A DNA stretch of 64,000 nt, from assembly GCA_028641055.1 (NCBI GenBank), contig CM054059.1, positions 115,231,071-115,295,070 of the forward strand. Reading direction: 5' to 3'. The position numbers were made by a program, and so were the translations under genes. The DNA is from Alopecurus myosuroides. Lineage: Eukaryota > Streptophyta > Magnoliopsida > Poales > Poaceae. The first letter of the stretch is position 1, and each line of letters begins with the position of its first letter. Shown piece after piece: positions 13,001 through 24,420 of the stretch. The notes beneath the pieces were generated by a model, which worked only from the letters and a program-made list of their open reading frames with translations, was not told the DNA's origin and did not search any database.

Positions 13001-16000
13001 TTGCTCTACTTCATATATTTTCGCCGTGATCATAGTTATATGGCCCTTTCTGTATTACACTGTCTGTATATGTGTTATCATTTGTGGCACCTAGTATTCG
13101 TAGCGTGCGAATACTAGATCTTGTCATTACATAATTAATTTTTATTTCAACGTTCTCATTTGTATCCACCGCCCTTAAGAAATATGTTACGTTGTGCAGA
13201 TTGCAGAATCTGTGTCTGGAATGCTTCTGACGGGAGCTTGGTACATTCACTGATTGGCCATAAGGAATCGGTAAGTGCGCACCATGGAGTTTATGCATTA
13301 AAGTTACTTTTGGTCAATGACTTTTTATTGCATGTTGACGCAGTATGGTTTTCCTGCATGACATTTTCATATCAGTGAGGTGCATATGTGTGAACTTGTT
13401 GCTTGCAACTTATTACTGGCACACTATTCATCATATCACTAACGAAAACACAGTGCAGTAACTTCTTGTGTTTTCTTAGCAAGTATGCTAGCAGAGCGCG
13501 TGGGTCGAAGATTGTAATGAAACAGAAAAACTAGGATATGGTGGTTTTGGAGGTGTTAAACTTGAAATCTTATGAAGAATATGAAACTCTTAGTTGTATT
13601 GTAAATTCTCGCCATACGCAATAGAAGATTTAGTTCTTTTTCTCTTGCTTCTTTTGGTTCAAATATTTTATGCTCTTTGTTTTTCAACTTGTTTTTCTTA
13701 AAGGGCTGGCCCTTTCATAAAGAATTGTTCTCATAAATTTATTTTCAACAGACATTTGTTCTCGATGTGCATCCGTTCAACCCACGTATAGCAATGAGTG
13801 CTGGGTATGATGGAAAGACAATCATCTGGGATGTAAGTTTCTAACAAGATCTCTGTAATCTTAATCACTATTTCAATCCTGAAAATATGTTATTTCCTTA
13901 TCCAGATATGGGAAGGAAAACCTGTGCAGATCTATGAAACTGGTCACTTTAAGCTAGTAGATGGCAAGTTCTCTCCGTAAGTTTCACTGCAGAATATCTC
14001 ACATTCTCAACAAAGGGAACCTTTTGTTTTGGCCCTTAAGAAGATGTTGCATTCTTAACCATGCCATATGATTGAATTCATCTGTATTACCTTTTTGTAA
14101 TAGTGCCCGAGCATTCAGCTAGTAATTCATAAAGCATTTATAAGAATGAAGAAAAATAAAAGGACAGACCCAGTGCTAGAAGCTCCCACACCAAGTGGGG
14201 TCCGGGGAAGGATAATACGAGTCAAGCCCTGCAAAGTGCAATGCAGAGAGGGCTGAGTCGAACCCAGGACCTTTTGGCACAAGTGGGGAGTACTTCACCA
14301 CTGCGCCAGGTCTGTCCTTCCTAAGAATGAAGAAAAATAACAGAGAAAAATCAGGGATTACTTCTAAATTATAAGATGTCCCATAGAAGTTAGGGAATGT
14401 TGAATGCTTTTCGAGTAAATATTTTGAGAATATTTTGCAGTGTACAATTTTCAAAAGAGAACAGTTATGTTTATTTCTCTTATTTTCTGCTACTCCCTCC
14501 GATCCATATTAATGGGCGCTAAATCGGATGTATCTAGACATATTTTAGTGCTAGATACATCCGATTTAGCGACCATTAATATGGATCGGCGGGAGTATAA
14601 TTTTTTTGTGTGACATTTTTTTGTTTTCATTTTGTTTCACAAATTACTTGATCAAATCGGATTAATCAGGCAGAGAAGTGCAGTAATCAGATAGAGTTGG
14701 AAATTAATTAGTTGAATGAAAATGGACCTTTGATTTGCCGCTTAAACTGTCGAAACTAATTTGTATTCACTAGGCATCTTTAGCATCTCATTATGCAAGG
14801 AAGATCTATAGTTTCAGTCTAAATAGCTAGTTGAGTGTTCTTAATATATCAAGCTTTCCGGAGAGTCAGAAACATCACTTCTGGAAGTTGTGATCTGACT
14901 TAATTCATTTTTGTGTACTGTTGAGATGTTAACAGCTTAACATTGTTACAATGCCAAATTGAAAATAGCTCCATTTATCAGTTACCATGTAGCTGAATTT
15001 TATTTATTTTTGTGTTGCTGGACGGACATTTAGGGATGGAACGTCACTTATCCTCACCGATGAAATTGGGCAAATATTCATTATTGGTACAGGGCAGGGC
15101 GAGTCTCAGAAGGATGCGAAATATGATCAGGTACAAAAGTTGTTTTCTTAGATGAGGTACACAAATTGTTACTGATCCAAGTTATGGGGGAGAATGCCTA
15201 GTGCAAGCATTGGTTGGTTGCAATCATGCAAACTGTCACAGTTTGATCATGTTTTAACTTTCTAATCTTTTAGAGCCTTAGGGATTATTCACAGAATTAT
15301 TCATTCTGGTAGTGCTTTAATTCCCCTACACTTAGTCCACCGAGAGCTAATCCAGCAGCTCACATTCAGAGTTTGCAGGACTGTACCTCGATATGTTTGC
15401 ACTGGATATACCCCTTTGTTGGGGGAAATATCCTACCTTTTGATCAGTCGTTGATGCTTACTATTCATTTTTCCAATAGTTCTTTCTTGGAGACTATCGA
15501 CCCCTTATTCAAGATACAAATGGAAATGCTATCGATCAGGTTCGTCCAAATATATGAATCATCTGTCCTTTGCATTTGCATTAGCTGTTTGAGTTGTTTC
15601 GTTTATCTGAAATGTAAAATGTTTTGTTCTGTTTGTGAAACTAACTCTAGCATCAGCGCTATCAATGCAAACTGTTTCAAATACTTGTTTCTAAAACAGG
15701 AAATTTCATTTTATTATGTTCTGAAGTTCCGGTAGACCAATGGAGGTTTCATTGGGTATTGCTTTCAAAAGAATTCCTAGACTTGTACTTTCATGATAGT
15801 TTGCTGGTTAGCGAAGTAATATTAGGCCAGATGACTTGGACTCCTTGACATTTGTTAGTCCCTCTGTGACTGCCAGCTATATTATAAAGAATACCACATC
15901 CGACCTCCATGAAAATCTACTTCTGAATTGTTGCTATCGCAGCAGCTCAGCAAGGTGGATTATAAAAACTGTCCAAATCTTGTTTCTAGAGTGCGGACTG

Positions 16001-19000
16001 CACAGCTGGTTGGCTGAAAGTTTGACTTTGATGCCAATCTAAGAAGTATACAAATTAAAGTTCTGTTATCGATTACTAGAGTATGTTTGAGTTGAAACTT
16101 AAAGTATCACATACCATAATCATCTGATCACCTCACTCATTGTGTTGTCCAAGTCTCTACTATATAGTTTTTGCTAACGACCGTATGGGTACGTGCGGGT
16201 ACGTCGTAGCTATCGTGTTGTTGCCTGTTTCCTTTCGTGTGTACGTAGCTAGCCCCGGCCTCAAGTCGTTTCTTTCTATGCAAAAACAATAAGTCGATTC
16301 TGTCTCTGCCTTTTACCCGAGTCCAGACAGGAAAGGGAAATTGTAGAGTCCAGGTTTTAGCTCTTTTGCCAGCCGTAATATGAATCTATTAATACCTGCG
16401 AAACCCACGACAAGCTCTATGCGGTCCTCCGCGCCGCGCCGCATGTCATATGAATCTATTAATACCTGGGAGAGGAAGGACACCTGGACACGGTGCTTGG
16501 TTTTAGAGGCCTACAGACCGTCGGCGGCGGCACACAACAGCATCATAGCCAATCACCTATCGGCGGACTGCACCTTTCCGCACTCCTGGAGAGCGTGCCC
16601 GCGATGGCCGGTCAGGGCCAGCGCAGCAGCATCGTGCCTATAGTGCAATCGCGCCGGGGATCACCAAAGTCGGCATCCGACAATTGGAGCTAGAGGGCCA
16701 GGTTGAGATTTGAGAGTAAGTCAGGGATTCCACGTTTGCATCCAGGGTGGCGATTCCTTGCACCGGCCGAGTGTGAGCCCGTCGGTCAGCAACCTGAAGG
16801 CCACGGAGAACTTCATCCAGCCCCCGTCGGTGGAGAACCACGAGTTCTGGCCCATGGGGTTTGTCGACTACAAGTCTACGACAGCACCGTCATGCACTTG
16901 CAAGAAGCTTTGAGCGGCTTCCACAATTTGCGAGTGTGACGACGCACGGCATGGATCATTAACATGTTGCGGCCGCTTCTTCTGGTCCAGCATGGACGCA
17001 CAGCATGTTGCGGACGATGACAATGGTTCTTGCAGGGTTGTTAACGAGTGTCGCATCAGTTCCGCAAGAAAGTATGTATATTCTGAAAATTTCAGTTGCA
17101 CACTTCACAATAAAATTCAAAAATAAAGTTTTTCCGCAATGGCCTTTTGATTCGTTGTCTAATCTTTCCTGAACAATGACCCACAAACAGATATGGCGTT
17201 TATGTAAGGGACCATGACAATATGTCAAATAGTGCCAAAGGCAAAAAAATAGCCAGATTTATTTAATTCTAATAACAAGATCCATAACTAAAAACATTGA
17301 GCTGGGCAAATAACGGCCCAATCATCATCCCCGCGGTAGTGAAAATTTACATTGCCTAAAAGATATTAAATAAAATTTAACCCGTAGCAGCGCACGGGTA
17401 CTTATGCTAGTAGATGTAATGTAGTAATACGCTTTATATATGAAATGTTTGTGTGGGTTCCTCCTACGTGTCTCCGTGAAACTTTTTTCTCTGTTATCTA
17501 AGTGCATCATGAGCCACCAGGTTTTCTTTATGCTGCTTTTGCTTAATGTATACAGGAAACACAGCTCACACCCTATAGGAGAAATATTCAAGACCTTTTG
17601 TGTGACTCTGGTATCTAACTTCTCTATCTGTCTATTCTCCATATAGTACTGGCCGTACATTCTTATAATTGGTGCTAATTGCAGGTATGATACCATACCC
17701 AGAGCCTTTTCAGAGCATGTATCAGAAACGTCGGTTAGGTGCCCTGGGTATTGAGTGGCGACCCCCCTCTGTAAATTTTGCTGTTGGCCCCACTTACAAT
17801 GCAACAACAGGCGAATACCAAATCATCCCAACTATTGATCCAGATAGGTGGGAACCACTTCCAGAGATACCAGACTTCATTGATCTTGATCTTGAACCAG
17901 CAAATGAAGTAATCTCTGATGATACTGATTCTGAGTACGACGGCATGGATGATAAGTCTAGTGAAGGAGAACAGGAGATTTTGAGTGGTGATTCCTCTGA
18001 TGCTTCATACTCAAGTGCAGAAATTGATGGGAATAACCTGGGCAATAGCGCTAATCGTCGCAGATCTAGAAGAAAGAAGAAAATATCTGATGTAAGAGGC
18101 AACATTCAAGATCGTTCCATCTTCCTATATGTTACATTCTAACCTTTTAACTTGTTTTATATCTTTTTCAGGCTGATCTTGTTACTGCATCTGGTCGGCG
18201 AGTTAAGAAAAGAAATTTGGATGAGCATGATGCGCCTACTGTGTCAACACCACATAAAAGTAGGAAATCTAAGACTGGTCGCTCTAGTAAAAGGAAAAGA
18301 TCGCCTAAATCTAAGGGATTGCGGCCTCAAAGACGTGCAGCTCGCAACGCACTCAGTTTTTTCACAAAGATAGGAGCTTCAACAGAAGATTATGAAGATG
18401 ACTCAGAGGGCAGTATCTCAGACAGTGAATTGAACACAGATAGCACTGAAGCTGAGCAGTCAGCATGGTATAGCCAGCCAAGACATGGTAGAGAGAGTAA
18501 CCAACATGATTCTGAAGATGTTACACAACCTTCCCATTTCTCTGAAACTAGGGAAAATTGTGAAACTAATAGAAAACTGGTCCTGAGGATACCACGCCGT
18601 GATTTAAAAATCCAATTTCCTTCAGTGGCGCCACTTGCGGTGGCCAAACACGGAGCAGTTGAGCCAGAACTGGATTTCGAGCCTGGAGGATCCTCTGCTC
18701 GCAATGCTGAACTACTAACAGATCAAGGTCGAACCATGACCTCTGTTTCTTCTCTTTATAGTACAATGAAGTGGGGTGAGGTTAAGAAGCGATCTTCAAA
18801 GCGTTCCAAGTTTGGTGACTCTTCTGCTGGAGACATGCGGCCTTCAAATAATGCAGTTGTGCAAGATGTTGACGAGTCTGGTAGTAAGAAGACACCTCAG
18901 GAATATGGTAATGACATCCAACAACCGGTTGAGCAGAATGTACAAAAGAGTCAACATGCAATTTGTCTGGATAGCATCCAGGAAAACCACGACACCGATG

Positions 19001-21675
19001 TTTATATTGAAGGCGATTTACCCGGTGAAGAAAGGATAACTAACAACAATAATACACATGTTGATGAAGTAAATAACAGAGAATGCGACCAACAGTTCCA
19101 TAGTACTTCTCAACTTACCTCTAAACTGAAGTTAGTTAGTTCAAGAGGCTTTCCAGATGGAACAAGTTCATCAGACAAGTCAATGGCTACCACAGTAGGG
19201 AGTGACATGAATTCTGAGTATCATAAAGTTCCAATGCAGCATGATGAGGATTTTACCACCAATCAACACAGAAGAAGTGACTTGCCTAGTCCGTCTAGAA
19301 ATTTCCAGGAATGCACAGATAAAAGCACTGGTTTACATGATTCAAAAAGGTTGCACTTTGAATCTGTAAAGACTTATGGTGCAGTGTACAGAAGGACAAA
19401 GCCAAGTAAGTACAGGAAAAACTTGGATTCAGATTCCCACGGAAATGGAGATAGTACTTCCGTCTCCAACGATGATGGTGGGTATCAACCTCCAGACTAC
19501 AGTCCTGTTACAACTGGCACAGGTAGTTTGCGAAGAAGCGCAAGGAGGTCATGCGCATACACTGATGATGGTAGAGCAAGGAATGCTATCTCTCACGTGA
19601 AAAATTCGTCCAACGAAGCATCAACTAGTGGGAGACAAATTGTTGCAGATGGGCGTGAGTGGGGATCAACATCCAAGACTGCTAGTTTAAGGTCTACTAG
19701 GAACAGAAGAGAGGCTTGCAACTCTCCTGATACACATTTGGTGGAGAAAAAGCACCAAGTGTCTTCGAATTGTTGGTTGATGTTGCTGGAGCATGAAGAT
19801 ATTTACCGTTATATTCCTCAACATGGCGATCAGGTTATGTACTTGCGCCAGGTAATGTTTTCTTCTATTGTTTTTTATGATCTCAAACAGCTTTTAACTG
19901 CAAAATAAATAAATAAAATAAAGATATCATGTTTTCCCGCATGTTCCCACTTCTACACACCTCAGTTGTAAGGTAAGTATTTGATTGTAGAGAATAGCAT
20001 GCGTAGTGAATTACATAGACACATAGACCATTATGACTCATGGAATAGTATTTATGAATTTATTCTTATTATAATTTCTGTGTGTTTGTTCTCTTTTTGC
20101 AGGGCCATGAAGAATATCTTGACAGAAAGCGATTATCGGATAGTTGCCCATGGAATCGGATTAAAGGCCTTAAAGCTGTAGAGCTTTGTAAAATTCAGGG
20201 TCTTTCTTATACAACTTATAAAGGATCTGGTGAAAGCTGCTGTAAATTAACACTTGAATTCATTGATGACGCTTCAAACGGATTTGGCAAAGACTTTGTA
20301 ATCACATTGCTTGAGCCAGTTGACTTCCCTGATTTTCTTGTGGAAAGAACACGGTTTGAAGCTGCTATTGCGCAGAACTGGGTTATCAGAGATAAGTGCA
20401 GAGTTTGGTGGGCAGATGATGCAGAGGAAGGAGGAAGTTGGTGGGAGGGGCGGGTGTTGGCAGTAAGACCAAAGTCAACTGATTTTCCTGAAAGTCCATG
20501 GGAGAAATATGACATACAATATAAGAATGATGGTTCTGATCATCTGCATAGTCCCTGGGAGCTCTATGATGCTGATAACCCACTGGTTTCATGGAAACAT
20601 CCACATATTGATTCCAGTATCAGGAATAAATTGTTATCAGCACTGACCACTTTACAGAAAATGTCTCACAGAAACCAGGTAAAGTTAAATCCATTTGCAT
20701 TTTTTACGCTATTTGGCTACTCTTTAGTTGTTGTTTTGACTAACTACAGTATTTTATGGATGTTCAGGATAAATATGGTGTTCTGAAGTTGGATACTGTT
20801 GTACGAAAACCAGATTTCATAAACAGGTAACTCTTGTATATATGCATTCAGCGCTGATAAATTTGCATGTATTTATTACAAGTGACAGTAATGACTATTG
20901 TGAAATACTCCTCATAAGGTATAGAATTTAAAGATAATACATTGTACCATGTACATTTTGTAAAATCACTTTACGCCTAGTTGTGTAAATTTTAACTGAT
21001 TAGGGATTTATGGAACACCAACTGTAGTTTTTAAATGATTTTAGGTGTTACATAATTTTTAAGAAAAAGTGCACAAAAGCTTCTGCAGGCTGCCAGGAGG
21101 ATCTAGAATATCAGGAGTCCTATACTTTTTAACATCAACCAGTGTATGTGGAATGTTTGTATTAAATTGTTCTGTTATTTTCTCTTTTTCATCCACGTAT
21201 GCTGATAGGAGTACCTAGAATATCAGGAGTCTCTGTATTGTTGTCTTCATGTTTATTTCACACCAAACTTTCCTAGTATCTCTCTTGGAAGGTTTTGTTG
21301 CATTACATATATACTCCTAAAATATTAGGAGTACCTTTTTTTCTTATAGATGTGATGCCTCCTTGTCTTACCATTGTTGATTTGGAGAAATATTTCATAT
21401 GGAGCATATTGGTTGCTTTTTTTAATTCATGATAGTAATATATCTGTCTTAAAAAGTTTTTTTGCTGTTTCTGCTCTAGGTTTCCTGTCCAATTTTCCAT
21501 TGAGGTAATCAGGGCAAGACTGGATAGCGATTACTATAGAACTCTGGAGGCTGTCCAACATGATGCCACTGTAATGCTTGCAAATGCCGAGTCTTACTTT
21601 CCGAAGAGCGGTGAAATGGCCAAAAAGATTCACCGTCTATCTGAGTGGGTTGAAGATACCATTTTATCACTGTAG
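7058..21675 (+). CDS. WD40-repeat and bromodomain protein, BRWD/PHIP type (23 coding exons, 1712 aa)
   Basis: Exons: 7058-7139, 8364-8733, 9160-9311, 9463-9699, 10647-10756, 10841-10918, 11005-11111, 11577-11671, 11753-11877, 11969-12153, 12360-12435, 12826-12994, 13200-13270, 13752-13832, 13906-13976, 15034-15130, 15480-15539, 17556-17610, 17685-18091, 18172-19851, 20103-20678, 20768-20826, 21480-21675. All introns are GT-AG, phases agree, and the lengths sum to 1713 codons. Domains: a conserved N-terminal helical segment (about 83-127); WD40 repeats (about 270-700) with DRLVKIW, RIWDAR and KTIIWD; an acidic/serine-rich linker with a basic KRKR patch (about 800-1420); a Tudor-like segment (about 1530-1596); and a C-terminal bromodomain (about 1612-1710). 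W388-D-A-R391 resembles a DDB1-binding DWD box. Animal relatives are CUL4-DDB1 substrate receptors that read chromatin; a nuclear chromatin role here is inferred. A downstream in-frame ATG (8378) is the alternative start. Confidence 0.9.
7938..8061. mobile_element. Stowaway MITE in intron 1 of the BRWD-type gene (124 bp)
   Basis: Termini CTCCCTCCGTTCAACAATAG and its inverse are flanked by TA at 7936-7937 and 8062-8063. The whole element folds into a nearly perfect hairpin. Confidence 0.92.
10295..10451. mobile_element. Stowaway-like MITE in intron 4 (157 bp)
   Basis: Termini CTCTCTCCGTTTCC and inverted GGAACGGAGAGAG carry TA at 10293-10294 and 10452-10453. The inner arms 'ataagatgttttag' and 'ctaaaacatcttata' are inverted copies, while the centre is less well paired. 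Confidence 0.85.
14160..14321 (-). mobile_element. tRNA-derived SINE in intron 15 of the BRWD-type gene
   Basis: On the minus strand the element begins AGGACAGACCTGGCGCAGTGG and contains a box A-like TGGCGCAGTGG. GGTTCGACTC, a box B match, follows about 45 bp on. It is bounded by a perfect 19 bp duplication, TAAGAATGAAGAAAAATAA (14141-14159 and 14322-14340). Internal Pol III boxes plus a long A-rich duplication are diagnostic of a SINE moved by LINE-type reverse transcription. It resembles grass tRNA SINEs; the family name was not determined. Confidence 0.85.
14493..14595. mobile_element. Stowaway MITE in intron 15 (103 bp)
   Basis: Termini CTCCCTCCGATCC and inverted GGATCGGCGGGAG are flanked by TA at 14491-14492 and 14596-14597. 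It has the same length and layout as the MITE at 22125-22227, so they belong to one subfamily. Confidence 0.92.
16154..17410 (+). mobile_element. Non-autonomous Helitron in intron 17, with foreign cargo
   Basis: The left end reads TCTCTACTATATAG, matching the TCTCTACTA start of common grass Helitrons. The right end has a short hairpin, CCCGT..ACGGG (17381-17398), then 'tacttatg' and the terminal CTAG (17407-17410), followed by T. There is no terminal inverted repeat or target duplication, as expected. No Rep/helicase is present. The middle (about 16200-17000) is GC-rich, unlike the surrounding intron, and looks like captured gene sequence. The base before the left end is G rather than the usual A, so the left boundary may be off by a few bases. 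Confidence 0.75.
16380..16960 (+). pseudogene. Unidentified captured gene fragment inside the Helitron
   Basis: GC-rich, codon-like sequence has open frames of 66-87 codons in all three plus frames (16380-16643, 16493-16693, 16710-16913). A stretch reading SVSNLKATENFIQPPSVENH followed by EFWPMGFVDYKS looks like genuine protein. 'GAGAGTAAGTCAG' at about 16709 and 'ATCCAG' at about 16740 may be fossil splice sites. I cannot name the source gene. Confidence 0.45.
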
Positions 21676-22124
21676 AGGAAGGTGCTCTGTGAGCAGTTGG
21701 CGTTCTTCATTTTTTTAAAGAAGAATTTGTGTCCAAGCTGGTGAGATGATTCTTTGGTGTGTGACTGAGGCATAGTTTTGTTAGAGGAATATGAGCCAAA
21801 ATAGTTGGCTGGTTGAGAGGAAGTTCTGGTGTAAGCAACATTCTGAAATAATATGATTTTTATTGCTCATACAGATAGATCCCAGCTAACACCTCTGACC
21901 CGTTGTTGCCGTCAAGGCATACGGATGACCAAAAAAGCTGAGACCCTTATTAGAGAAGATGCTAGTTTGTAAAATCTGGTAGAGGAAAATCACTACCAGA
22001 TTATTCGATTTGTATAGACATCATCAATAAAAAGAAAACAGAGAGGTCCATTACCTTCCAATCAGTACGACTGAGATACCATACCACATTGAGTCTTGAT
22101 GGAACACCTATTAAAAAAAAAGTA
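21676..22124 (+). other. 3' UTR of the BRWD-type gene
   Basis: This follows the TAG at 21673-21675. AATAAA at 22025-22030 is a candidate polyadenylation signal. The transcript end is not visible in sequence alone. Confidence 0.5.
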
Positions 22125-22227
22125 CTCCCTCCGATCCATATTAATAGGTGCTGAAGTGGATGTATTTAGACATGTTTTATTGCTAGATACATCCACTTCA
22201 AGACCTATTAATATGGATCGGAGGGAG
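22125..22227. mobile_element. Stowaway MITE downstream of the BRWD-type gene (103 bp)
   Basis: Termini CTCCCTCCGATCCATATTAA and its inverse are flanked by TA (22123-22124 and 22228-22229). It is a near-complete hairpin, sister to the element at 14493-14595. Confidence 0.92.
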
Positions 22228-23590
22228 TATCTCAATTCTGTACTGTGGAGAGTGGAGAGGCATGTGAATTGTAATCTATTTCTTTTCTTGTATTATTGCA
22301 CGCAACTGTCAGCGTTTCAGTGGTTGACAAAATCTCTAGATCCGAGTGCTATAAAACACATGATTTGCAAAAAAAGGAATCCATAAAATCATAGTATTAT
22401 GATTAAAGGAAAGAGAATAAACCACATTTAGAAGTTTAAAGAAATTCTAAACAATATGTTATATATTAGAAACATGATGGTTTATAACATCTGAAAATTT
22501 AAAGTTCAAACCTGTCATTTGAGAGGTAAAAAAAAGAAAGGAATTATGCATCCCACATAGGTCCCACTTCAAATTGACAAGTCATACTTCGAGCAAAAAC
22601 ATTGTCAAAAGACAAGATGTGCCATATTTTGAATCCCATTAAAACTACATGAAAATATCTGAAGTTGCACTGCAAAGATATGCTTGAACTAATGAGTGGA
22701 GATTTTGTGCTCCCGAGCTCTAGTGATCCTGCTAGTTTTAAAATAAATTACGAGTTCCAATTTTTTTTTGAAGAAAAACCTGGCTGCAGCCAATGGTGTA
22801 TTCCATAATTGATCAGATTTCTTATTTTTGTGTAGCTCCAATACAAATTATTTGAAGTTGATTTTTTGCAGGTTTATCATTGGCTACATCCTTTTTTTTA
22901 ACTTGTACATATTTTAACACTTTTGTGAACTTCTTTTTTGATGGAAACTTTTGTGAACTAGTAAAGTGTACTATCCATTATTCTGGTGCCGAAATAAAGG
23001 TCAAACCACTTCAGCAGACAGCAGAAGAAACACGCTGATGACATTTCCCTGTAAAAGCAACTCTTTCTATTTTTCCATTTTATTTTGACATGAAAGCAAC
23101 TCTTTCTTGGCTTCATGTGGGGTAGTACTTATTCTTTTGAAAAAAAGGAAATTGCTTCACATACGATTGTTTACCGTCCGATAACTGTACGAGACTCCAA
23201 TTGTATAGTGCTATAAATAGTCTGCTCGTGCGGAAGGTCCAAAACATGTTTCTCTCCTTTCACGTCCCCTCCTCTTCCGTGCAATATGTTTTCCTAAACC
23301 AGTCCCAAATAGAGTAAACTCGAAATATGCTAAGTTGAGACAATATATAGTACATGTATAATATTTTAACTAATTCTTTACATTACATTGGCGCAGCGAT
23401 ATGATATAATTTTATCTTTTCTATATTAATATTTTTTTATAAATTAAATTTCACATTATTGCTCAAGTGGCCGGATATAACTATATAGTTTTATATTACT
23501 ACTTTTTTATGAAAAATGGTAAAAATACAAAGATAATACATGGCAACATAATATAAGCTCATATCTCTCCCATTACAGCAACTGCAAATG
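22228..23590. other. Intergenic AT-rich DNA
   Basis: No frame, repeat or RNA gene can be supported. 'CTATAAATAG' at 23212 looks TATA-like, but no gene follows it. Confidence 0.5.
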
Positions 23591-24165
23591 CCCCCGTTTT
23601 GGAAAACATAATTGATCCGTTTGGGTGGCTGCGGACAGGGGTCCGACAGACGGCACCCAACGGCGTACCCTATTTGGTCCGGTCTATCCGTTTATTTCCT
23701 TTTTTTTGTCGTTTTTATCTTTTTAAACCATTTCAAATTAAAGAAATAGGACATAAAATTAAAACTAAACTAAATAAACCAGCATATTTATTTTTTGAAC
23801 TAAAACTAAATGAAATAAACTAGGAAATAAAAATTAGAAATAGATAAACCTTTGTATCTATGGTTTTACTACTCGTGCTCATCGTCCGAATTGAGGTTGA
23901 TGATGGCCGTCACTAGCGGTATAGTTGCCTGTGGCACTGCCGCCAACGCTGCATCGGATGCAGGTGGACCAGAAGCCCATGGGGACCAAGGTTCCCACGG
24001 GTTATGCGGCGCCGCGGGTAGTTGAGGCGCGGTTTGTGGTCGAGTTGCCGACGACTCGCAGCGAGCGCGTCATCCATGTGCGTCTATTACACGAAGAGTG
24101 CCTCCATCCTAGATGCCTATAGTGCCGACGTGTTGTCTACCCATGCCGCCTCGTCCGACTTGTTA
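23591..24165 (-). pseudogene. C-terminal part of an older transposon ORF, left of the nested insertion
   Basis: On the minus strand the frame entering from the inserted element reads KSDEAAWVDNTSAL and then breaks. A later frame ends VTAIINLNSDDEHE with a stop at 23869-23871. The acidic end and GC-rich coding style resemble low-complexity ORFs carried by Triticeae DNA transposons. The flanking AT-rich 'tttggtccggtctatccg' region (23640-23700) is common in the same elements, from memory. The N-terminal side lies at 26083-26263. Confidence 0.45.
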
Positions 24166-24420
24166 GAGCATCTCCAGCCGTTCGCCCCCATGGCCGTTTT
24201 TCGGCGCTAAATAGCGCCTCCTAGAGGCGCCCGCCGCTATTTTTATTCCGGGGGGGAGAGGGGGTCACTTCCCAGCCATGCCCCCGGCCCAACCAGACGA
24301 AATTCGGCAAAAACCATGAAAATGACGAAATTTGAGACACATTCGATCGAACATAGGCGGTTCGATAAGTTTTGGACAAATATAGTCGGTTACAGAGGCG
24401 ATTTAAACAAAGAAAATAAA

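Noticed and set aside
14160..14321. Considered as a tRNA gene because of A and B boxes
   Set aside because: No cloverleaf or acceptor stem can be drawn, and the long target duplication marks it as a SINE.
17325..17807. 160 aa minus-strand frame
   Set aside because: It crosses the Helitron end, an intron and two exons of the BRWD-type gene on the opposite strand, with no motif.
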